Position numbers and translations under genes: made by a program. A DNA stretch of 18,159 nt, taken from NCBI GenBank assembly GCA_035480615.1, contig DATIHO010000139.1:1-18159 (forward strand). The letters are read 5' to 3'. This DNA is from CAIPFQ01 sp035480615 (GTDB taxonomy: Bacteria; Chlamydiota; Chlamydiia; Chlamydiales; SM23-39). The notes below the pieces were generated by a model. It was not told the DNA's origin and did no database searches. It saw only the letters and a list, made by a program, of their open reading frames with translations. Shown here piece after piece: positions 14,601 to 18,159 of the stretch (position 1 is its first letter; every line of letters begins with the position of its first letter).

Positions 14601-15984
14601 GACACTTTTCAATCCAAGCGACGTTCCTGATCTCCATGATCTTTATGGCGCCGCGTTTGAAAAGCGCTATCTCGCTTATGAGAAAAAAGCAAATGAAGGA
14701 AAAATCAAACTCCATAAAAAAATAGAAGCCATCCAACTTTGGCGCAAAATGTTGAGCATGCTTTTCGAAACAGGCCATCCCTGGATCACATTCAAAGACC
14801 CGTCGAACATCCGCTCTCCGCAAGATCATGTAGGAGTGGTCCATTCTTCCAATCTTTGCACGGAAATCCTTCTCAATACCTCCGAAAATGAGACGGCTGT
14901 CTGCAACCTGGGATCCATCAACCTCGCTAACCATGTCAATGAAAAAGGACTCGATGAAAACCGGATTGCCTCCACGGTGCGCACTGCGATTCGCATGCTC
15001 GACAATGTGATTGATATTAATTTTTATCCAACGATTGAAGCAAAAAACAGCAACATCCGTCATCGCCCCATTGGTTTGGGTTTGATGGGCTTTCAAGATG
15101 CTCTTTATATTCAAAATATTAGTTACGCCAGCCATGAAGCCGTGGAATTTGCGGATCAAAGCATGGAGATGCTCTCCTATTATGCCATCCTCGCATCCAC
15201 CGAGCTCGCCCAGGAAAGAGGTCCTTATTCGACCTACAAAGGGTCAAAATGGGATCGGGGCTATCTCCCAATCGATACGATCGCTCTTTTGGAAAAAGAG
15301 CGGGGCATGCCGGTAGATATCGATAGATCTTGCCGCATGGATTGGCAAATTGTCCGCGACGCTTTAAAAAGTTATGGAATTCGCAATTCCAATACAATGG
15401 CCATTGCACCGACCGCGACGATTGGCAATATTACGGGAGTGATCCCTTCCAATGAACCAATCTACAAACATCTATTTGTAAAATCGAATCTTTCAGGGGA
15501 ATTTACCATCATCAATCCCTATCTTGTAGAACAACTGAAACGTTTACAGCTTTGGGATGAAGAGATGATCGATGATCTCAAATACTTTGACGGCTCGATC
15601 CGAGAAATTGAGAGGATCCCTCTTGAAGTGAAGAATCTCTTCTTAAACGCTTTTGAGATTGAGCCGGAGTGGCTGATTGAATGCGGAGCGCGCAGACAAA
15701 AATGGATCGATATGGGCCAATCCCTCAACCTTTATCTCGCAGAGCCGAGTGGCAAAAAGCTCCACCAAATGTATATGCTCGGCTGGGAAAAGGGGTTAAA
15801 AACCCACTATTATCTGCGCTCACTCAGTGCGACTCAGATTGAAAAGTCGTCGATGGACGTGAATAAACGGGGATTGCAGCCGCGCTGGATGAAGAACAAA
15901 TCAGCATCAAATAATATTGTTGTAGAAAGAGAAGATAAACCAAAAGCTTGTAATTTAGGGGAAGCATGCGAAAGTTGCCAATAA
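11689..15984 (+). CDS. nrdA: Ribonucleotide reductase large subunit, intein-containing
   Basis: NrdA reduces ribonucleoside diphosphates to deoxy forms with NrdB. ATG 11689 has AGGGG five bases upstream and lies downstream of the NrdR boxes; the frame open from 11599 would run through the operators. Two ATP-cones (about 33-125 and 140-235) provide allosteric control, as in other chlamydial NrdA. Catalytic residues of the 1431-residue precursor are all present: Cys484 (QLSSC), Asn1055-Cys1057-Glu1059 (NLCTE), Cys1072 (AVCNLG), the radical-relay pair Tyr1374-Tyr1375 and the C-terminal Cys1427/Cys1430. A 359-residue intein (554-912) interrupts AVNQ/GGKRRGA. Without it the enzyme is 1072 aa, close to C. 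trachomatis NrdA. The 3' end overlaps nrdB by 19 bases. The intein's +1 residue is Gly, so how mature NrdA forms is unclear. Confidence 0.97.
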   Translation: MKKIHDTTTSFLEEMPAKSSLSGKKTNPKEAAYTVVKRNGMLVPFRRDRIFKAIEAAFRDTKKIAELLPLDEDLQQQIEHITNLVVKQILHLASKGTSLTVEGIQDVVEVTLMKNSFHDVARDYILYRDSRKEAREGAAHTSLKIYRKDKTTPTRFNPMKIASSIEKTFRSQRSIDGQMPDDLIDTVNLLTKKIVAEMTELAAQGNSLYIDMIEDRIERELMAEKHFDVAKFYILYRAEKAKRQETIQPSPLLANAGAPVRTFDVTTSNGQITINEIMLRNKLAFACRGLENKVSLDELLETAISQFYSGMKEHEVDLANIFAAKSKIEKEPAYSQVASRLLLDCIYRETIDLPASDSSLVKGHRHYLKKYIKFAIANERLSPKLLDFDLDELGDAMDLGRDDLFNYLGLQTLYDRYFIHHEQRRLETPQIFWMRVAMGIALNEGEQKNKRAIEFYNVLSQFYFTSSTPTLFNSGTLHSQLSSCFLSTTLDDLHHIFKVIADDAQLSKWAGGIGNDWTNVRATGAHIKGTNGTSQGVIPFLKVANDTAVAVNQCFNPDTRLFTARGILPIAHIDVKDLVLGKSGIYRQVTNRHTYPQKGPMISLKIKHSLEPLHVTSAHPFYVLQGIPSEANPEMVQQWLAQGRITAGWVDANQLQIGDYVAQVIPKETVAVSGFTEEDARFYGILLGNGHLSEADAHWSVSGHPRRDSHLEFIRHYLKKNNIYFWETRHGHTHLKIHWDAVQSGSANLLPFSYDDMYDAQKMKHIAPRLAHLPRPQALALLQGLLEKKDNLSRGKEIIFSNASLHLIEGVRYQCLRFGIPTTGNRREKHNSHTGKTAISYTLRIPIVTEFVKKIGVNPGVNPRIKKNWLETPGFVWSRIIGIENVPEASTVCDLIVDSDHSYMTTTGLAHNGGKRRGAIVAYLETWHLDIEEFLELRKNTGDERRRTHDMNTANWIPDLFMKRVREGGIWTLFNPSDVPDLHDLYGAAFEKRYLAYEKKANEGKIKLHKKIEAIQLWRKMLSMLFETGHPWITFKDPSNIRSPQDHVGVVHSSNLCTEILLNTSENETAVCNLGSINLANHVNEKGLDENRIASTVRTAIRMLDNVIDINFYPTIEAKNSNIRHRPIGLGLMGFQDALYIQNISYASHEAVEFADQSMEMLSYYAILASTELAQERGPYSTYKGSKWDRGYLPIDTIALLEKERGMPVDIDRSCRMDWQIVRDALKSYGIRNSNTMAIAPTATIGNITGVIPSNEPIYKHLFVKSNLSGEFTIINPYLVEQLKRLQLWDEEMIDDLKYFDGSIREIERIPLEVKNLFLNAFEIEPEWLIECGARRQKWIDMGQSLNLYLAEPSGKKLHQMYMLGWEKGLKTHYYLRSLSATQIEKSSMDVNKRGLQPRWMKNKSASNNIVVEREDKPKACNLGEACESCQ
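13348..14424 (+). other. Intein in NrdA with degenerate LAGLIDADG domain, Gly at +1
   Basis: The 359-residue insertion starts with Cys1 (CFNPDTRLFTARG, block A). Block B is VTSAHPFYV with Thr63 and His66. Block F is CDLIVDSDHSYM and block G ends GLAHN with His358-Asn359, so both cleavage half-sites look intact. The middle (about 125-300) is a LAGLIDADG-type homing endonuclease. In it FYGILLGNGH has Asn136 and LLQGLLEKKD has Lys236 where the catalytic acids should be, so nuclease activity is probably lost. The insertion falls exactly between Gln and Gly of VNQ/GGKRRGA, a motif conserved in NrdA (E. coli SQGGVRGGA). The first C-extein residue is therefore Gly, not the Cys, Ser or Thr needed for canonical splicing. 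Excision by a route like that of bacterial intein-like (type A BIL) domains, or cleavage into parts, are possible. Confidence 0.93.
14263..14280. repeat. 18-bp perfect palindrome inside the intein
   Basis: CCTGGGGTTAACCCCAGG reads the same on both strands. The preceding GGGGTTAACCC (14254-14264) repeats its core, so the DNA holds a direct duplication encoding GVNPGVNP. It lies in the linker between the endonuclease region and block F and keeps the frame. Confidence 0.9.
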
Positions 15985-17006
15985 ATACCGAAAAACGAGT
16001 CAATGTAACAGAAAAAAGGCTTATTAATTGCCATGCTGTAGACGTCAATCAGCTGATGCCGCTGAAATATAAGTGGGCCTGGGAACACTATTTGAATGGG
16101 TGCGCCAATCATTGGATGCCGAGCGAAGTGCCGATGGGCAAAGACATCGAACTCTGGAAATCCAATGCCCTGACAGAAGATGAGAGACGGGTCATCATGA
16201 GGAACCTCGGATTTTTCTCCACCGCGGAGAGCTTGGTCGGGAACAATATTGTTCTCGCCATTTTCCGCCACGTGACGAACCCAGAGGCGAGACAGTATCT
16301 CCTGAGACAAGGATTCGAAGAGGCGATCCACACCCACGCCTTCCTCTACATCGTTGAATCGCTCACCCTCGATCACGGCGAAGTGTTCAACATGTACAAT
16401 GAGGTGAACTCGATCCGCAATAAAGACAAGTTCGAGATGAAGCTCACGCAGGAAGTGCTCGATCCCAACTTCTCGACCGCCACGCACGAAGGAGCCCAGA
16501 AGTTTCTCGAGAACCTCATTGGCTATTACATCATTATGGAAGGGATTTTCTTCTATAGCGGTTTTGCCATGATCCTCTCCTTCCTCCGCCAGAACAAGAT
16601 GGTCGGAGTGGGCGAGCAGTTCCAATACATCTTACGCGATGAGACGGTCCACCTCAACTTCGGCATCGACCTCATCAATGGGATCAAAGAGGAAAACCCG
16701 CAGCTCTGGTCACCCGCTTTCCAAGCAAAGATGGTGGAGAAGATCAAAGAAGCGGTGGAGCTCGAGATTAAATATGCGGAAGACTGCCTGCCACGCGGAA
16801 TTCTCGGCCTAACGGCTCCGATGTTCCGGGATTATGTGCAGAATATTGCGGATCGCCGCTTTGAGCGCATTGGTCTCAAGGCGATCTATAAGTCGAAGAA
16901 TCCGTTCCCTTGGATGAGCGAGACAATCGATCTCGGCAAGGAGAAAAACTTCTTCGAAACCCGTGTCACTGAATACCAGTCTGCATCCAATCTCACTTGG
17001 AGCTAA
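15966..17006 (+). CDS. nrdB: Class Ic ribonucleotide reductase small subunit
   Basis: NrdB holds the metal cofactor that starts the radical in NrdA. The 346-residue product is very close to C. trachomatis R2 throughout (WAWEHYLNGCAN, PMGKDIELWKS, GFFSTAESLVGNN, NPFPWMSETIDL). Ligands are Glu88, Glu119, His122, Glu192, Glu226 and His229. Phe126 stands where class Ia enzymes have the radical Tyr, and Glu88 replaces Asp. That is the class Ic pattern using a Mn(IV)/Fe(III) cofactor, which tolerates oxidative attack by host cells. ATG 15966 lies inside the nrdA end with AGGGGA just upstream, so translation is coupled. From about 16100 the third codon positions look richer in C and G than in nrdA. 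A hairpin terminator follows. Confidence 0.97.
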   Translation: MRKLPINTEKRVNVTEKRLINCHAVDVNQLMPLKYKWAWEHYLNGCANHWMPSEVPMGKDIELWKSNALTEDERRVIMRNLGFFSTAESLVGNNIVLAIFRHVTNPEARQYLLRQGFEEAIHTHAFLYIVESLTLDHGEVFNMYNEVNSIRNKDKFEMKLTQEVLDPNFSTATHEGAQKFLENLIGYYIIMEGIFFYSGFAMILSFLRQNKMVGVGEQFQYILRDETVHLNFGIDLINGIKEENPQLWSPAFQAKMVEKIKEAVELEIKYAEDCLPRGILGLTAPMFRDYVQNIADRRFERIGLKAIYKSKNPFPWMSETIDLGKEKNFFETRVTEYQSASNLTWS

Positions 17007-17008
17007 TC

Positions 17009-17032
17009 AAGGGAGGGTTACCCCTCCCTTTT
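17009..17032. terminator. Rho-independent terminator after nrdB, possibly bidirectional
   Basis: AAGGGAGGG (17009-17017) and CCCTCCCTT (17022-17030) form a perfect 9-bp stem around TTAC, followed by a short T run on the plus strand. It begins three bases after the nrdB stop. It also sits eight bases beyond the stop of the convergent small gene and has AA at its other side, so it could end both transcripts. Confidence 0.85.
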
Positions 17033-17039
17033 CGATCAA

Positions 17040-17222
17040 CTAGATCTTTGGTTTACCGCAACCGCAGCCGCCTTTGCCAGAGTGCAAAGATTCGACTACA
17101 GCAACTTCATCGCAATCGCCTTCATCGGCAACTGTCACTTCAGCCTCTGTTGCTTCTGAACCTACATCTTGAGCATATGTCAGTGTGCAGCAGCAAATCA
17201 TTAGGGCAATCAATAAACGCAT
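17040..17222 (-). CDS. Small secreted Cys/Gly-rich peptide, 60 aa
   Basis: ATG 17222 has a strong GGAGG five bases upstream, which makes this short frame credible. Residues 1-18 form a signal peptide (MRLLIALMICCCTLTYAQ, likely cut after TYA or AQ). The mature part is about 42 residues and acidic (EATEAEVTVADEGDCDEV). It ends in a Cys/Gly-rich tail, GKGGCGCGKP, with three Cys in the mature region. The CCC run in the signal region hints at a lipoprotein, but no clean lipobox is visible. It converges on nrdB and shares the hairpin at 17009-17032. I do not recognise the family. Possible roles are a metal-binding or disulfide-linked envelope peptide; chlamydial envelopes are rich in disulfide-bonded proteins, but that is only inference. 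Confidence 0.65.
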   Translation of the reverse strand: MRLLIALMICCCTLTYAQDVGSEATEAEVTVADEGDCDEVAVVESLHSGKGGCGCGKPKI

Positions 17223-17312
17223 AGGTACCTCCGGTTCATTTGTTTATGCGAGTTGGGAACGACTCTAAAAAAACTCAAAATTTATGTATAGGAAAATTTT
17301 TCACGCCCCCTG

Positions 17313-17340
17313 TTGACAAATAAAATTTTTACGATATAAA
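17313..17340 (+). promoter_or_regulatory. Strong sigma70-type promoter of the 17372 gene
   Basis: Consensus TTGACA (17313-17318) and TATAAA (17335-17340) are 16 bases apart. Transcription would start near 17347, about 25 bases ahead of ATG 17372. The stretch 17223-17312 toward the divergent small gene is A/T-rich; no clear promoter for that gene was found. Confidence 0.8.
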
Positions 17341-17371
17341 ATCGCCCCCTCTTAAATTTACAGGAGCTATT

Positions 17372-18159
17372 ATGGCAAGCAGAGTCAAGTCCTCATCCTC
17401 AGGAGCAACCCCACCACCCTCTAACTACCAACGCAGCAGAGAACGTCTAGCAGCTATTTCCACAAATCGACTCTCTACAGCTCAACTGAGTAGGGTTCGG
17501 GATGTGATTACCAGGACTCCAAGTCTTCCAGATGACCGTTCTCAAACAAAAACGGGTTCTCGAGTTCGGAGCTACACCCCCGCGGCAAGCCGCTCCACTC
17601 CCGAACGTGAACGTCGTAACGCATGGGACCGCTCTGCGCATCTTGGAATTAACTTCCATTATGTTCGTCGTTCGACAAGTTCCCGAGATCTGACCGAAGA
17701 CCCACAAAAAAAACCCACTTCCCCCAGGTCACCCCATTCAGCAAACTCGACCCAACCAGCGACTCCACTCAGCACCGTTTCTCCTGTCGGCACTCCTAGA
17801 TCTCCCAGATTCCCCCCGCCACCCTATCAAGAAGAACGTTCAACCCCAACCAGTCCGAAAAGACTCGCTGAAAATAATGATCTGAACATAGCGCAAATAG
17901 ATGCCCTCTGTCATGCCGTAGAAAATCACTGTATGAACACTTTTGCAAATCAAGAAGACCCAGCAAAAAAATTAGAGTACAATAGAGCCCTAACAACAAT
18001 CCTTTCGCTCCATAACAGAACCGCAAAAGTCCAGAAATTAGGGGAGATCCTTAAAAATTATCACCAACAATGCAATGAAACTCCCGACGTGCCCGTTCCT
18101 GCAGCAGAAATGAGGACTGCAAAAGGTCCACTCAGGGCTACTGAAGTGCGTGCTGCGTA
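17372..18159 (+). CDS. Pro/Ser/Arg-rich protein with PPPY motif, 3' partial
   Basis: The frame is open from ATG 17372 to the window edge (262 codons visible). AGGAG five bases upstream and the consensus promoter at 17313-17340 support it. Residues 1-165 are low-complexity and basic, rich in Ser, Pro, Arg and Thr, with repeated SP/TP pairs (TSPRSPHS, TPRSPRFP) and a PPPPY stretch at 148-152. PPxY is the classical ligand of WW domains, including those of host NEDD4-type ubiquitin ligases. Residues about 168-235 (IAQIDALCHAVENHC, LEYNRALTTILSLHNR) look like a helical domain. There is no signal peptide; a Ser-rich disordered start is common in type III secreted proteins. I do not recognise the family. 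A host-interacting effector is inference; the missing C-terminus could change that view. Confidence 0.75.
   Translation, partial: MASRVKSSSSGATPPPSNYQRSRERLAAISTNRLSTAQLSRVRDVITRTPSLPDDRSQTKTGSRVRSYTPAASRSTPERERRNAWDRSAHLGINFHYVRRSTSSRDLTEDPQKKPTSPRSPHSANSTQPATPLSTVSPVGTPRSPRFPPPPYQEERSTPTSPKRLAENNDLNIAQIDALCHAVENHCMNTFANQEDPAKKLEYNRALTTILSLHNRTAKVQKLGEILKNYHQQCNETPDVPVPAAEMRTAKGPLRATEVRAA

Noticed and set aside
15834..16625. 263-codon minus-strand frame opposite nrdA/nrdB
   Set aside because: It is a shadow of the codon-biased nrdB. Its product resembles no family and the sense gene is certain.

Overview
The window looks like chromosome of a Parachlamydia-related ('environmental') chlamydia. 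The ribonucleotide reductase small subunit carries Phe in place of the radical Tyr and Glu at the first metal-ligand position, the chlamydial class Ic signature. The block rmuC-pssA-<nrdA-nrdB> matches, from memory, the gene order in Chlamydia trachomatis. A menD gene argues against the Chlamydiaceae, which use the futalosine route to menaquinone. A large leucine-rich-repeat/HECT protein points to an amoeba- or animal-adapted intracellular lifestyle. Waddlia or a relative is a reasonable guess but is not proven here.

Left part (1-6600). An 80-bp perfect inverted repeat (1-180) abuts menD (menaquinone, 199-1779). menD is followed immediately by a beta-carbonic anhydrase (can, 1780-2427) and a small hypothetical gene (2487-2873). 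Convergent to these is a PIN-PhoH ATPase gene (2881-4257, minus). A divergent intergenic region with a good sigma70-type promoter drives a Cys-rich, SWIM-like hypothetical gene (4520-5170). A secreted SH3b-domain protein follows (5229-6425).

Middle part (6425-9527). This is an accessory island. A second, related inverted repeat (6425-6596) and a structured repeat flanked by 12-bp direct repeats (9274-9443) bracket one gene on the minus strand. Its 861-residue product has about 19 leucine-rich repeats and a eukaryote-like HECT domain with the catalytic HTC motif (Cys826). It is a strong candidate host-directed ubiquitin ligase.

Right part (9528-18159). rmuC and pssA form an overlapping minus-strand pair, divergent from nrdA-nrdB. 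The nrd promoter carries two NrdR-type boxes 32 bp apart. NrdA has two N-terminal ATP-cones and is interrupted by a 359-residue intein whose +1 residue is Gly rather than Cys, Ser or Thr. Canonical splicing should therefore be impossible, which makes it the most unusual object in the window. A terminator separates nrdB from a convergent 60-residue secreted Cys-rich peptide gene. Last comes a strongly promoted, Pro/Ser/Arg-rich gene with a PPPY motif that runs off the right edge.
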